DNA from: CAYUVA01 sp964448115 [NCBI: uncultured bacterium]
Lineage (GTDB): Bacteria > CAYUVA01
Length of the DNA: 64,000 nucleotides
Direction of reading: 5' to 3'
NCBI GenBank assembly: GCA_964448115.1
Contig: CAYUVA010000006.1
Span: 1 to 64,000 of the forward strand
Of this stretch, positions 19,729 through 29,453 are shown piece after piece. Both the position numbers and the translations under genes were made by a program. The first letter of the stretch is position 1. Each line of letters opens with the position of its first letter. Below the pieces are notes generated by a model that was not told the origin of the DNA, searched no databases, and saw only the letters and a list, made by a program, of their open reading frames with translations.

Positions 19729-20781
19729 TCATTTATCTGTTTGATTTGCCTGGTGTGCCTGTAGAAAACCATTTATCTTCCCGCCAATCCATCTAAATAC
19801 GGTGGACAGTCGAGTCATGGAAAGTATCCAGTGGCGATCGATGATGGACATTAAATACTTATCGCTCACAACCCTGTTTTGCTGGATGGCTCTCCTTTTT
19901 TCCAGGAATTTAGGCATACCTTTTATTGCGTGATACTGAGCCTTGATTATTGAGCTGAAATTCCCCTTTAGGGTACAGAAGATAAGAGCAATAAGCTGGT
20001 GCAGCATTATGTTATGAAGGTATCGCAAGATCAATCGACCAGGCATATTTTTAACTATTGTCCACACCTGGTTCCTGTACCCCAAGTAGATTGGGACGCT
20101 GACATCATCGCGGAAGGTCGCCCTGACTATATGATATACAATGGCGGTGGGGACATAGATGCACTTGAAGCCAGCCAGTTGCGCCCTGAAGCACAAGTCA
20201 ACATCCTCGTTGAAGGCGAAGAAGTCCTCATCGAAGTAGCCGATGCGCTCGAAAAGCTCAAATCTGAACATCGCAGCCCCTGCACAGGCTGAGAAAACGA
20301 ACTCCTTGACATTGAAGTTCTCGGAAGCGCTTTGCTTGTAGCCTCTTTTATAGGCGAATCCGGCGTTAGTGAAGGCATCGCCTGCCGTGTCAATCGTGTC
20401 CCTTTGGTTGAAAAAGAGCATCTTGGAGGCTGCAATAGCTGCCTGTGGCTCCTGTTCTAGCGCCTGGTAAAGCTCGAAAAGCCAGTCTTGTTCAACCTCG
20501 GTGTCGTTGTTCAGTGTAGCAATAAAGCTGCCGCTGGCGTTCATTATGCCGATGTTGATCGACTTGGAGAAGCCGATGTTTTCCTCGTTGCGGATAACCT
20601 CCACCCCCGGATAATTTTCCCTGACGAACTCAGCGGAGCCGTCTGTGGAGCAATCATCGACCAGGATCACCTCGAAGCGCACCTTTTTTTGTGCCAGCAC
20701 CGAATCAAGGCAGGTGGCTAACAGGTGCCTGCCGTTATAGTTCGGTATAACAACGCTAATGATATCTTGATTATTGCGCAT
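19729..20781 (-). CDS. Glycosyltransferase family 2, rhamnosyltransferase-like
   Basis: A GT-A fold enzyme starting with VVIPNYNGRHLLATCLDSV and VDDCSTDGSAEFVRE, with the DXD-like metal motif LNNDTEV and the acceptor block FFAFNEDVDLCFRAQLAGFKC. Such enzymes transfer a nucleotide-sugar to a growing surface glycan at the cytoplasmic face; the layout resembles WbbL-type rhamnosyltransferases, but the sugar cannot be set from sequence. About 130 C-terminal residues are beyond the catalytic core and contain a hydrophobic stretch (NIMLHQLIALIFCTL) that could associate with the membrane. It lies 18 bases after the polyprenyl glycosylphosphotransferase gene and is almost certainly in the same operon. 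Confidence 0.9.
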   Translation of the reverse strand: MRNNQDIISVVIPNYNGRHLLATCLDSVLAQKKVRFEVILVDDCSTDGSAEFVRENYPGVEVIRNEENIGFSKSINIGIMNASGSFIATLNNDTEVEQDWLFELYQALEQEPQAAIAASKMLFFNQRDTIDTAGDAFTNAGFAYKRGYKQSASENFNVKEFVFSACAGAAMFRFELFERIGYFDEDFFAFNEDVDLCFRAQLAGFKCIYVPTAIVYHIVRATFRDDVSVPIYLGYRNQVWTIVKNMPGRLILRYLHNIMLHQLIALIFCTLKGNFSSIIKAQYHAIKGMPKFLEKRRAIQQNRVVSDKYLMSIIDRHWILSMTRLSTVFRWIGGKINGFLQAHQANQTDK

Positions 20782-20799
20782 CTATCGTCTTTCCGAATA

Positions 20800-22248
20800 C
20801 TAGTACGCTCCCTTGCCGAATGCAACCACGAATATGGTCTTGAGCAGGATCTTGAAATCCAATAAGAGCGACTGGTTGCGAACATAGTAAAGATCGTACT
20901 CGATGTTCTCCTGCAAGGGGATATCGCTCCTTCCGTGCACCTGCCACATGCCAGTTAGCCCCGGCTTGACCTTGAGCCGCTTCTTCTCCCACTCCTTATA
21001 CTTTTCCACCCAGAAGGGCATCTCCGGTCTCGGTCCCACCATGCTCATCTCACCTTTAAGTACATTGATCAGTTGTGGAAGCTCATCAACGCTCCACTTG
21101 CGCAAGATCCTGCCCAGTGGTGTTATCCGCTTATCGACCAGGTTGTTCGGCGCCACCGCGTACTCCGGCGTATCCTTGTACATGGAGCGGAACTTGTAGA
21201 TGCGTATAGGCTTCCCATCCTTGCCGATGCGCGTTTGCCTGAAGAAGACAGGTCCCTTTGAGGTGATCTTGATAAGTATAGCAACCAAAATGGATACAGG
21301 CAGGGTGATAAGGATCAGCAATGAGGCTAACACTATGTCGATCAAGCGCTTGATAGCCATTTGCCAACCGCTTACTTTGCCCTCTTTCAGCTCGATTATC
21401 GGTATCCCGTCATAGACGAGTAATCCGGGGGCGCGGCGGGTGAGCATCTCGAAGAGGCTGCCAGCTATCTTGATGCGGACATTCATATCATCGCAATCGC
21501 TAACGATATCCATCACCCGATCATGGTGCATCTCCGGGTCGCAGATGAAGACCTCATGCACCTGGTTGCGATAGATGATCTCCCTGACATCAGATGTCTT
21601 ACCCAGGTTTGGAGCCAAGCCCTGCATTGCTTTTTCGCGTTCTCCAGTCCGCAATTTATCATCCAGAACCCCAATGATGGTATATCCCAATCCAGGGTCG
21701 CTTATTATATCCTTATAGACGAGTCTAGCGAGGCGACCGCTACCAATGATGATCATACGACGGTTGTTAAACCCCTTGGCGCGCAGCTTCCTGGCAATCG
21801 TATGAATCAATATCCTTAACAGGGCAGTAAGTATGAAATCGAATATTATGAAAAAGATCATTACCAGCCGTGAGAAGCTGAATACGCGATAAAAGAATGT
21901 AATACCCAGAAGCACGAAGAACCCAACCGATACGGCTCTGAACAGGTTGTAGTAAGCATTGGCTCGCTGCCGGTATCTCTGCTCCTCGTAAAGTCCAAAG
22001 TATGCGAAGATAAATAGCCAGGCCGGTATCAGCCATAAGGAAAGCATCAGGTAGGCTTTCGGGTCTGTCGCCCCGCTGAAGGGAAGCTCGCGGAGACGAA
22101 ATAACTTCGTATCCGGCAGCGTCTCGAAAAGCCCGGATCCGAAACGAATCCAGTATGCAATAGCCATGGAAGACAGCAAGGCTATAAGGTCGCTTGATAC
22201 AAGCAAAGCGATGATGAAATACTTGAACCTGGGGATATTCTTAAACAT
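20800..22248 (-). CDS. Exopolysaccharide polyprenyl glycosylphosphotransferase (WcaJ/WbaP type)
   Basis: An initiating transferase that loads the first sugar-1-phosphate onto undecaprenyl phosphate in the inner membrane. It has four to five N-terminal membrane helices (residues ~10-150), a Rossmann-like domain (RRMIIIGSGRLARLVYKDI) and the catalytic bacterial sugar transferase domain: KRLIDIVLASLLILITLPV, GPVFFRQTRIGKDGKPIRIYKFRSM, WSVDELPQLINVLKGEMSMVGPRPE and PGLTGMWQVHGRSDI. Length 482 residues is normal. AGAGG precedes its ATG, and it overlaps the radical SAM gene by eight bases. It marks this cluster as an exopolysaccharide or O-antigen locus. Confidence 0.94.
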   Translation of the reverse strand: MFKNIPRFKYFIIALLVSSDLIALLSSMAIAYWIRFGSGLFETLPDTKLFRLRELPFSGATDPKAYLMLSLWLIPAWLFIFAYFGLYEEQRYRQRANAYYNLFRAVSVGFFVLLGITFFYRVFSFSRLVMIFFIIFDFILTALLRILIHTIARKLRAKGFNNRRMIIIGSGRLARLVYKDIISDPGLGYTIIGVLDDKLRTGEREKAMQGLAPNLGKTSDVREIIYRNQVHEVFICDPEMHHDRVMDIVSDCDDMNVRIKIAGSLFEMLTRRAPGLLVYDGIPIIELKEGKVSGWQMAIKRLIDIVLASLLILITLPVSILVAILIKITSKGPVFFRQTRIGKDGKPIRIYKFRSMYKDTPEYAVAPNNLVDKRITPLGRILRKWSVDELPQLINVLKGEMSMVGPRPEMPFWVEKYKEWEKKRLKVKPGLTGMWQVHGRSDIPLQENIEYDLYYVRNQSLLLDFKILLKTIFVVAFGKGAY

Positions 22249-23701
22249 CGCTGCCTCTTATCAGATATCGTACCAGTTTTTTTGCAGCCCTCAGGTTGCG
22301 TCGAAGCTCATTCGGAGACCTGATAACCTGCCATCCTTTGTATATCAAGTATGCGGGGCGAAGATAGAAGCATCGCCGAGCATAATCGCACCACTGTACC
22401 AGATCCCTGGCGCTTAGGGCTTCGGTATTGACCACGCTGTTGTGCAGACCGCCTTTGGTTACCCACTTGGAAAAATCGGTGGTAGATAGATAACCGCGCT
22501 CTTCATACCAGCGATAAGCCTCGGTGCCAGGATAGACCATTATGGGGAAAAATTGAGCGGTGTCCGGCTTCAATCTCAGCGCAAGTTGCAATGTCTGCTG
22601 CAGGGTTTCTCTTGTCTCTCCAGGCAATCCAGCCATGAAACAGCCGTGGATCATTATGCCCGCACTCTTGGCTCTTTTAGCAAAGCTCTCCATCATTTCG
22701 AGCGTTGTGCCCTTGTTCACATTGTCGAGCAGTTGCTGGTTGCCAGACTCGAAGCCGACACATAATAGGCGACAACCGGCTCGTTTCATCACCTCAAGGG
22801 ACTCCAGGTCCATATCGATGCGGGCATTGGCAGTCCAGGGGATTCCTATCTTCTCTTGCATGATCAAGCGACAGGTCTGGTGAAGCCAATCCCTGTCGGC
22901 GGTTAAGGTGTCATCCTCGAAGAAGATCGACTTTACTCCGCTGAAGTTCTCCTTTATGTAAGCCATCTCGGCGACCACATTTTGCGAGCTGCGCAAGCGG
23001 AGCCGCCTGCCGGTCATGGTCTGGGGATACAAGCAGAAGGTGCACCTGTTCGGACATCCACGTCCGCTCATGATGGTAACCATCGGATAGAGCGCGTTGG
23101 GATTGAAATAATCGTACATGTCCAAGAAGCGCTTGTAGGTAACAGAAACCATAGGCAGGCTGTCCAGATCCTCGATCAATCCTCTCGGCTTGCTCCTTTG
23201 AAGATTTCTCCCCTCCCGATAACAGAGTCCGGGAACCATTGACCAGTCCGACTCATTTCCCTTATCGCGCAGCATCCGTGCCACATCCCTGACCGTGTGG
23301 TCGTACTCGCCGATGGCGATAAGGTCGATGCTTAAAGAGGACTGCATGGTATCTTCAGGCAGTGCGCTGGCATGCGTTCCCACAAGCATAACCGTGCATT
23401 CAGGCAGCCAGCTCTTGATTGTCTTCGCCACAGCGATATCGTTGTAGATGCTCGGGGTTGAGGTGTCGAGCACGACCAGGCGGGGATCAAAACCAACAAT
23501 CCGTTCCCTTAGCTGCTCTAGGCTCTTACCGCTTGCAGGGGCATCGATCAGGTCCACCTCAAAGCCATCCTCAATCAGCACGCCGGCGGCGTGTGCCAGC
23601 CAGGCAGGCCAGTAGAGGGTCCCGGACTTGGTAACCGCCGGGCTGCGCTGCGACCTCGAGTAGCGCGGGTGAAACGGAGGATTTAGAAATAATACTCGCA
23701 T
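22241..23701 (-). CDS. B12-binding-domain radical SAM protein, HpnJ/BchE-like
   Basis: An N-terminal cobalamin-binding-type Rossmann domain (residues ~1-140, MRVLFLNPPFHPRYS...VVLDTSTPSIYND...MLVGTHASALPE) is followed by a radical SAM core with the cluster motif CPNRCTFC (near residue 215), then GFESGNQQLLDNVNKG and FMAGLPGETRETLQQTL. The family cleaves SAM to make a radical and typically methylates or rearranges unactivated carbons; relatives act on hopanoids, porphyrins and antibiotics. Here it leads an operon of glycan genes (overlapping the next by eight bases), so modification of a lipid carrier or sugar is a reasonable inference. No Shine-Dalgarno is visible before the ATG. Confidence 0.88.
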   Translation of the reverse strand: MRVLFLNPPFHPRYSRSQRSPAVTKSGTLYWPAWLAHAAGVLIEDGFEVDLIDAPASGKSLEQLRERIVGFDPRLVVLDTSTPSIYNDIAVAKTIKSWLPECTVMLVGTHASALPEDTMQSSLSIDLIAIGEYDHTVRDVARMLRDKGNESDWSMVPGLCYREGRNLQRSKPRGLIEDLDSLPMVSVTYKRFLDMYDYFNPNALYPMVTIMSGRGCPNRCTFCLYPQTMTGRRLRLRSSQNVVAEMAYIKENFSGVKSIFFEDDTLTADRDWLHQTCRLIMQEKIGIPWTANARIDMDLESLEVMKRAGCRLLCVGFESGNQQLLDNVNKGTTLEMMESFAKRAKSAGIMIHGCFMAGLPGETRETLQQTLQLALRLKPDTAQFFPIMVYPGTEAYRWYEERGYLSTTDFSKWVTKGGLHNSVVNTEALSARDLVQWCDYARRCFYLRPAYLIYKGWQVIRSPNELRRNLRAAKKLVRYLIRGSDV

Positions 23702-23742
23702 ATATCAAAGCCTGGTAATGCACTAGAAAATTTGTGCTAAAA

Positions 23743-23765
23743 CCGATAATACATTAGGATATCGG
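23743..23765. promoter_or_regulatory. Inverted repeat between two divergent glycan genes
   Basis: CCGATA and TATCGG are exact inverted arms 11 bases apart, in the 96-base gap between the radical SAM gene and the composite glycosyltransferase. It could be a shared operator; no protein is known to bind it. Confidence 0.35.
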
Positions 23766-23797
23766 CTAAAAAAATCAAACTAACCTATTGTACGGTT

Positions 23798-25996
23798 ATG
23801 GGCAAGGGCAAGTTCAATACGCATAAAAAGATCCTGATCCCTGATGCCAGCAATGCCGATGATATATGCCTGCTGACTCAAGCTTTGCGAGATTTATATC
23901 CTGATCGTGAGATCTATGGCATTACAGATCCTTTACAGGCTCCATTGTTCATTGAAAAAGGTATCCTGGATAAGGCATATCCCAAACCTCCAAGCTTTCT
24001 TAAGCTTAAACCTTTCTCCAGCTATTTACGAGAACTTCGCAACCGAAATTTCGATGCGATCGCCTTCAGTGCTAACAGCGGCTTAAGCCCGATTAAATAT
24101 AGTCTAATACTATCTGCCGATGCTAGGGAGCTTTTGGTTCTAAGTCGTAGCCGCTGGCATCGCTATAAACCTGGCATTGGATGCCTGGCAATTCTAAGCA
24201 AATCGCATCTGCCGGGAATTTTGTTATCATTGATCTCAGTAATACTCTTCATCTTTCTGCTAGTAGCTTTGGGCGGCGTGGAGATTATCATCGCCTTGAG
24301 AAGGAAAAGCTTTAGCCAAAGCCCAGTACCCCAAATACCGCCACCTAGCGTAGATTGTATAGGCTCAATAAGTTTCGTGATCCCAAACTATAATGGCATA
24401 TCAACCGGTGTCATCGAGCGCTGCCTCAAGAGCCTTCGACAAGCAGATGGTGTTTTGAAAGCAGACAATGAGATCATCGTTGTTGACGATGCCAGCACCG
24501 ATAATAGCGTTGGGTTCATCAGAAGAACCTATCCAGGTGTGAGGCTTATACTCAACGAGGTCAATCAAGGTTATCTTTTATCTGCTGATCGCGGAATAAG
24601 GGCGGCAAAGGGCGAGGTCATTGTGCTTCTGAATAGCGATTGCCTGGTCGAAAAAGGCTTCCTTGCCCCGCTTGTTGAAACACTTTTTAACCATCAATAT
24701 GTAGGCTTTGCCTCGCCAATTCTGCTCGATCAAGATGGTAAGCGTTTACAATGGGGGGTATCATTTGGCCATCTAGCAAATGGCAGGTTCTATACCTGGA
24801 ATCAAGCAGAGGTGCCGGGACTGGACTTCATCAGCTCGATAAATAACTATACTATCTATTGTATTGGCGGTGCATTAGCATTCAAGAAAGAGCTATACAC
24901 AACATTGGGTGGTTTCTGGAAGGCATATTCACCAGGCACCTGGGAGGACATCGACCTTTGTTACAGCGCATGGAAGGCTGGTTACGAATCGGTTGTCGTA
25001 CCTGCCTCCAGAGCGATACACCTGCATCATGAAACCATTGTCAAAACAAGCAAGACAAGGGAATATGCTGATACACATAATAGGAATAGTTATCTTTTCA
25101 CCTGGAGAAACCTGTCATATAAAACATTGATCAAAAAAGTGCTCCCTCAGAGCATCAAAGCCTTGTTCATCGCCGGATTACGAGGGGAGCTAAGTCATCT
25201 CTACGCCTTCTTTAACGCTTACCAAAGGACGCCGCAATTATTGTATAAAAGAAACCGCTATTATCCCTTATATTCCAATGAGGATAAAGATATTATGTCT
25301 ATGATCAAGGATGAATTCTCTCTCTCCCAGGCAAAGGATTATATTCAGAATCATCGTTTGCGGGTGCTTGCATTATCATATAAACCAAAAAAGTTTACTT
25401 TTAGGCTACTGGATGAGCTTGCCAGCCATTGCGATGTTGAGCTGATCGCAATCATCGATGATGATTCCGAGCCGATAAAAAGCGACAGGTTCAAGACCCA
25501 TCTATTGAAGGAATCGATTATCCACCCTCCTGAGCGAACGAAGTGGTACATGCCTTTTTATGCCAGGTCGCTTCTTGCAGAGGAGGTCGCTTTGCTAATC
25601 GATTATATCCGAGAGAAGAAGGGTATCGACCTGTTTTTTTGCGACTCCGTAATCAGCGCTTCTGCGATCTTGCATAGAAAAGATATTCCATCTTTTACTA
25701 TTAACGATATTCGTGAAATAACCTTCGATGCCTGGTTCGAGGGTAGTATTCCTGTAAAAAGTTCTTTATTGGATCATTATCGATATGCTATATTTGTGAA
25801 CAAAGTTGTCAACAATTCCTCAAATTTTAGTTATTTTCAGATACAGCCTGATGACAATAGCAGTTATTATTCTGATATTTTAGTATTGAAGGATTGGATG
25901 GAGATGCCAGAGTTCGCAAGCCGGATTGCTCAACTAATTGCTTGCACATTAATTGAACATAAGAATCATAAGCTCTGGGGTGGAATCTTCGTTTGA
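23798..25996 (+). CDS. Composite glycosyltransferase: GT9-like N-terminus, TM segment, GT2 core, GT-B-like tail
   Basis: A 732-residue protein in three parts. Residues ~1-125 look like the N-terminal lobe of ADP-heptose-type (GT9) transferases (KKILIPDASNADDICLLTQALRDLYPDREIYGITD). One or two hydrophobic segments follow (~130-165). The central part is a full GT2 domain: SFVIPNYNGISTGVIERCLKSL, VVDDASTDNSVGF, the DXD-like LLNSDCLV and the block WEDIDLCYSAWKAG. The last ~230 residues (LRVLALSYKPKKFTFRLLDELASHCDVELIAIIDDD...) resemble the first Rossmann lobe of a GT-B enzyme with no second lobe. The GT9- and GT-B-like parts appear incomplete and may be structural. Only the GT2 part looks catalytically complete. 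It is divergent from the polyprenyl-transferase operon. Sugar specificity unknown. Confidence 0.8.
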   Translation: MGKGKFNTHKKILIPDASNADDICLLTQALRDLYPDREIYGITDPLQAPLFIEKGILDKAYPKPPSFLKLKPFSSYLRELRNRNFDAIAFSANSGLSPIKYSLILSADARELLVLSRSRWHRYKPGIGCLAILSKSHLPGILLSLISVILFIFLLVALGGVEIIIALRRKSFSQSPVPQIPPPSVDCIGSISFVIPNYNGISTGVIERCLKSLRQADGVLKADNEIIVVDDASTDNSVGFIRRTYPGVRLILNEVNQGYLLSADRGIRAAKGEVIVLLNSDCLVEKGFLAPLVETLFNHQYVGFASPILLDQDGKRLQWGVSFGHLANGRFYTWNQAEVPGLDFISSINNYTIYCIGGALAFKKELYTTLGGFWKAYSPGTWEDIDLCYSAWKAGYESVVVPASRAIHLHHETIVKTSKTREYADTHNRNSYLFTWRNLSYKTLIKKVLPQSIKALFIAGLRGELSHLYAFFNAYQRTPQLLYKRNRYYPLYSNEDKDIMSMIKDEFSLSQAKDYIQNHRLRVLALSYKPKKFTFRLLDELASHCDVELIAIIDDDSEPIKSDRFKTHLLKESIIHPPERTKWYMPFYARSLLAEEVALLIDYIREKKGIDLFFCDSVISASAILHRKDIPSFTINDIREITFDAWFEGSIPVKSSLLDHYRYAIFVNKVVNNSSNFSYFQIQPDDNSSYYSDILVLKDWMEMPEFASRIAQLIACTLIEHKNHKLWGGIFV

Positions 25997-26029
25997 TTAT
26001 TTCAAGGCAGCATTGCTCGCGGTTATACG

Positions 26030-29000
26030 CTACTCAATCTCCCAGGTTCTTCTGAACGAGGAAGCCTCCACATCATTAAAGTAGATCCATACCTCTCCAG
26101 CTTGCCCTGATGTCATGCCGGTCAGCTTTGACCATACCTCCACCTGGTCGTAGTTCTGGTTGAAGATATCGCTTGCGCTGTTATAGAACTCCAGGTTGCC
26201 GCCGACATAAAGATACCACTCCCACTTTATCTTATCACCTACCCTTACATTTACCAGACCGACGGTCGATTGTACTTCGCCATAGGCGGGATAGCTAACC
26301 TCATGGTACTGGACATTGCCAGTAATTATTATGTTTATGCTTATGCTGTCCGTATCGGTAGCGCCCTCGCTATCAGTGCCGGTGAGCGTGATTATGTGTG
26401 TATTGGCAGAAAGGCTGCTGGTCGAGAAGCTGGTTCCACTGCCGATCTCCCCATCGATATTGGAGCGCCAGACCAGCGAATCGCCGCTCAAGGCACCATC
26501 TTCAGCATCGTTCCCCTCGCCGATGAAGGTGATGTCCTGTCCATACTCGAAGGTAGCGCCATCGTTCGGCTGTAGTATATTGACCGTCGGGGGAGTGTTG
26601 GGAGTGTCGGTTACGGTGATGATCAGTGAGTCTGTATCGCTTCGTTGTGTGCTGTCGGTAACGGTAAGAACCGCATTGAAGCTGCCAGTGCTCGTATAGG
26701 TATGTTGCGGATTCTGCTGTGTACTTGTCGCCGATCCGTCGCCGAAGTTCCATGAGTATGAGTATGGCGGAGTACCACCTGATGCAGAGCCGTAAAACTG
26801 CACGGTCAAAGGAACCTGCCCGGAGGTCGGATCTGCACTGGCACTAGCAACCGGATCCTGTGGCGAGGGAGTTCCCACGGTGATTGCCACCCAATCAGAC
26901 CCTTGCGCTCCCTGGCTATCGATAACCTGGAGGGTAATTACATGATCCCCATCCGATAGATATTTATACAACTCGTTGCCGTTGCCCAGGAATCCATCAA
27001 GGCTGGATGTCCAGGAGAGGTTGCTCGGCGGTAGGTTTCCATCTTCAGGATCGACTCCATATCCAGCAATGCGCACCTGGCTTCCGCTATCAAATATCTC
27101 TCCATCGTTGGGGGATGTTATATATGCCGATGGTCGCCTGTTCTCGCCACCTTCGAGGATAGACAGGTAAGGCCAGAGCTGGCTCGTATTGCCAGCGCTA
27201 TCTATGGCTTGAAGTTCAAGCAGGATGCTCTGCGGTTGTATCCCAGGAGCTATGCCCTGAACAAAAAGCGTATAGAAGCCATCCCCGGCTGCGAAATCTC
27301 CATTGGTTCCGTTATCGTAAAGATAAACGCCGGTCGGCATTCCCTGAAGGAATACCTGCACCCAACGGATATCTTGCACACCCTGTGGATCTGTTACCCA
27401 TGCGACCAGATAGAAGGAGCCGCCGGATTGTTGGCTGATATGGGTGGTCATATAGCCAGCGAGCTTTATAATCGGTGCGTAAGGATTATATGTCCCCTTA
27501 GTTGTCCGCGCAGCCTCTGTCTCCCAGCTCGGAACCGCCGGCTCAAGAGATGTAGCCAAGCTCTCTACCTGGCTGCCTTGACCTTGCGCGGACTGGAATA
27601 TAGTCAGATATGGCCATTCGGCACTTCGATTAGCCACCAGGTCAGAAGCCTGCAAGGTGAGCAATATATCCATTGGAGGCACGCCAGGCGGGATGTTCGC
27701 CTGGAAAGTATAGATCATATCATTGGCAACCGCATCGCCACCTTGACCATCATCGCGCAGGAATATACCAGTGGAAGTCTGATCGTAAAAAAGCTCCAAG
27801 GACTGGATACGGCTAGTCGGTGGCGAGTCATAGGCAACCGCACAAAGCTGAAGCAGCCCCCCCTGTTGGGTGGTAATAACCGTGTCCATGTATCCGGCAG
27901 CCAAGATAAACGGCAATTCCGCATCCTGTATGCTGCTCTCCACATTGGAATAGGGGCTTTCCCCGGCAAGATTCCTCGCCTTGACGCGATAGAAGTACTC
28001 CACACCGCTCTCAAGCCCGTCAAACTTGTACCCGGTTGAACTTATCCAGTTGCTTTGCTTGTATATTGACTGGAAGTAATCCCTGCTGCACTGCGCAAGG
28101 TACTGCACCTGGTCTTGAGGACCAACGCTTATCCAGGTGATCAGGTTGGAGATCCCCTTGGTGAAGGGGGGTTCTGGATCAAGGTATGGTGGAGACGGAG
28201 GCTCATCAGGGACATAACTCGGCGTTACTGTCGGCGTGCTGGTCGGGGTTCTACTAGCTTGCCCGGTAAAGGTCGGTGTGTGGGTCGGTGTGCTGGATGG
28301 GATGGGGGATATGGTCGGCGTGCTGGTCGGAGTCTCTGTATAGGGAACGAATCCAGTCGGTGATGCGGTCGGAGTGGCTGTATCCGGGATATACCAGGTC
28401 GGGGTTAGGGTCGGTGTGCTGGTCGGTGTCGAGGTATGCTCGGCAGGTGAGATGTTAACATTGTAAACATCGCTGGCGGCGGACTGCTGGTTCGAGTTAC
28501 GAATCTTGAATCGTATCTTGTTTTGATCCGGCGAGTATTGATTAAAGGGAACCGCTGCCTCGGTGATGGTCTGAGGGTTGGTTGTGCCAGGAAAGCCGGT
28601 ACAGTTATCCGCCTTCTTCCACACATAATTGACCACCACATTATCGAAATATGCCAAGCGGCTTTGTATCTCCGCGGATTCCTCAAACATGATAAATCCA
28701 CATTTGCCGTAGTTATGTATCTCATCCGTGGTCTCGATAAGCAGGGCTTCATCAACAAAACACCTGATACTCCTGCCATTTATCTCTACCTTCAGGTGAT
28801 ACCAGGTATCCTCAGTAATCTCTACCGAAGCAGAGGAAAGTTCCTCCTTAATCCCATTGTGCATGCGAGATAGGTAGCAGTAGTTAGTGCGGTCTCTGAT
28901 ATAAAAATAGTAATAATTCTGGGCATTAGTATATCTGAAGACCACCCCATGGGGAGCGCTATCATCCTGGTAGGCAATGCCCTTAACATCTGCCTCGAAG

Positions 29001-29395
29001 GTGAAATCAGCGAACTCGGCGGTATAAAGATTCACCGAGATCGAGCGATCATCGGCACCAAGGTTTTGCAGGAAACACTTATATTTCTCCCCCTCCACGG
29101 ACCATTGACCCACCTCGTCCTGTGGCTGCCACCCGGGGGCGCCAAGCGCGGTGAAGGAGTCCGCAACATAAGGAAGCCAGGTTATCCCCCCATCGCGACT
29201 GAACTGGAAGGTGGCTGAATTGACATCCAGACCAATGGTCGCATCCTGTACCGTAACCCCAACATCTGGGGTCTGATCGGTAGTGTACATCGGGTAGAAG
29301 TTGGAGAAGACGATCTCAGCATGCGCAGAGGCGAAAAACAAGAAGAGTAAACCGGTGCATACCCAAAGGACCGTTGCCAGATCGCAGCCTCTCAT
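26030..29395 (-). CDS. Large secreted multi-domain protein with LamG-like, FN3-like and PKD domains
   Basis: A signal peptide (MRGCDLATVLWVCTGLLFLFFASAHA) is followed by a concanavalin/LamG-like domain (residues ~80-260, DDSAPHGVVFRYTNAQNYYYFYIRD), a Thr-Pro-Ser linker (bases ~28215-28435) and an FN3-like module (27921-28190; FTKG...[10 protein letters not shown]). Next come two copies of the GGYM...WPYL module (27602-27903 and 27156-27467), an Ig-like domain, a PKD domain (WNFGDGSATSTQQNPQHTY) and a second Ig-like domain (GTDSEGATDTDSI). The last ~90 residues have no recognised fold and no CTERM anchor. ATG at 29395 is preferred because it puts a basic residue before the hydrophobic core; ATG at 29410 would add MEDDY. 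LamG and PKD domains suggest binding to polysaccharide, but no catalytic domain is visible. Role unknown. Confidence 0.85.
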   Translation of the reverse strand: MRGCDLATVLWVCTGLLFLFFASAHAEIVFSNFYPMYTTDQTPDVGVTVQDATIGLDVNSATFQFSRDGGITWLPYVADSFTALGAPGWQPQDEVGQWSVEGEKYKCFLQNLGADDRSISVNLYTAEFADFTFEADVKGIAYQDDSAPHGVVFRYTNAQNYYYFYIRDRTNYCYLSRMHNGIKEELSSASVEITEDTWYHLKVEINGRSIRCFVDEALLIETTDEIHNYGKCGFIMFEESAEIQSRLAYFDNVVVNYVWKKADNCTGFPGTTNPQTITEAAVPFNQYSPDQNKIRFKIRNSNQQSAASDVYNVNISPAEHTSTPTSTPTLTPTWYIPDTATPTASPTGFVPYTETPTSTPTISPIPSSTPTHTPTFTGQASRTPTSTPTVTPSYVPDEPPSPPYLDPEPPFTKGISNLITWISVGPQDQVQYLAQCSRDYFQSIYKQSNWISSTGYKFDGLESGVEYFYRVKARNLAGESPYSNVESSIQDAELPFILAAGYMDTVITTQQGGLLQLCAVAYDSPPTSRIQSLELFYDQTSTGIFLRDDGQGGDAVANDMIYTFQANIPPGVPPMDILLTLQASDLVANRSAEWPYLTIFQSAQGQGSQVESLATSLEPAVPSWETEAARTTKGTYNPYAPIIKLAGYMTTHISQQSGGSFYLVAWVTDPQGVQDIRWVQVFLQGMPTGVYLYDNGTNGDFAAGDGFYTLFVQGIAPGIQPQSILLELQAIDSAGNTSQLWPYLSILEGGENRRPSAYITSPNDGEIFDSGSQVRIAGYGVDPEDGNLPPSNLSWTSSLDGFLGNGNELYKYLSDGDHVITLQVIDSQGAQGSDWVAITVGTPSPQDPVASASADPTSGQVPLTVQFYGSASGGTPPYSYSWNFGDGSATSTQQNPQHTYTSTGSFNAVLTVTDSTQRSDTDSLIITVTDTPNTPPTVNILQPNDGATFEYGQDITFIGEGNDAEDGALSGDSLVWRSNIDGEIGSGTSFSTSSLSANTHIITLTGTDSEGATDTDSISINIIITGNVQYHEVSYPAYGEVQSTVGLVNVRVGDKIKWEWYLYVGGNLEFYNSASDIFNQNYDQVEVWSKLTGMTSGQAGEVWIYFNDVEASSFRRTWEIE

Positions 29396-29453
29396 ATAGT
29401 CGTCTTCCATTGCATCGATAAAACCGGTTACCAGGCTCTCCCCTCCCTTAGCT

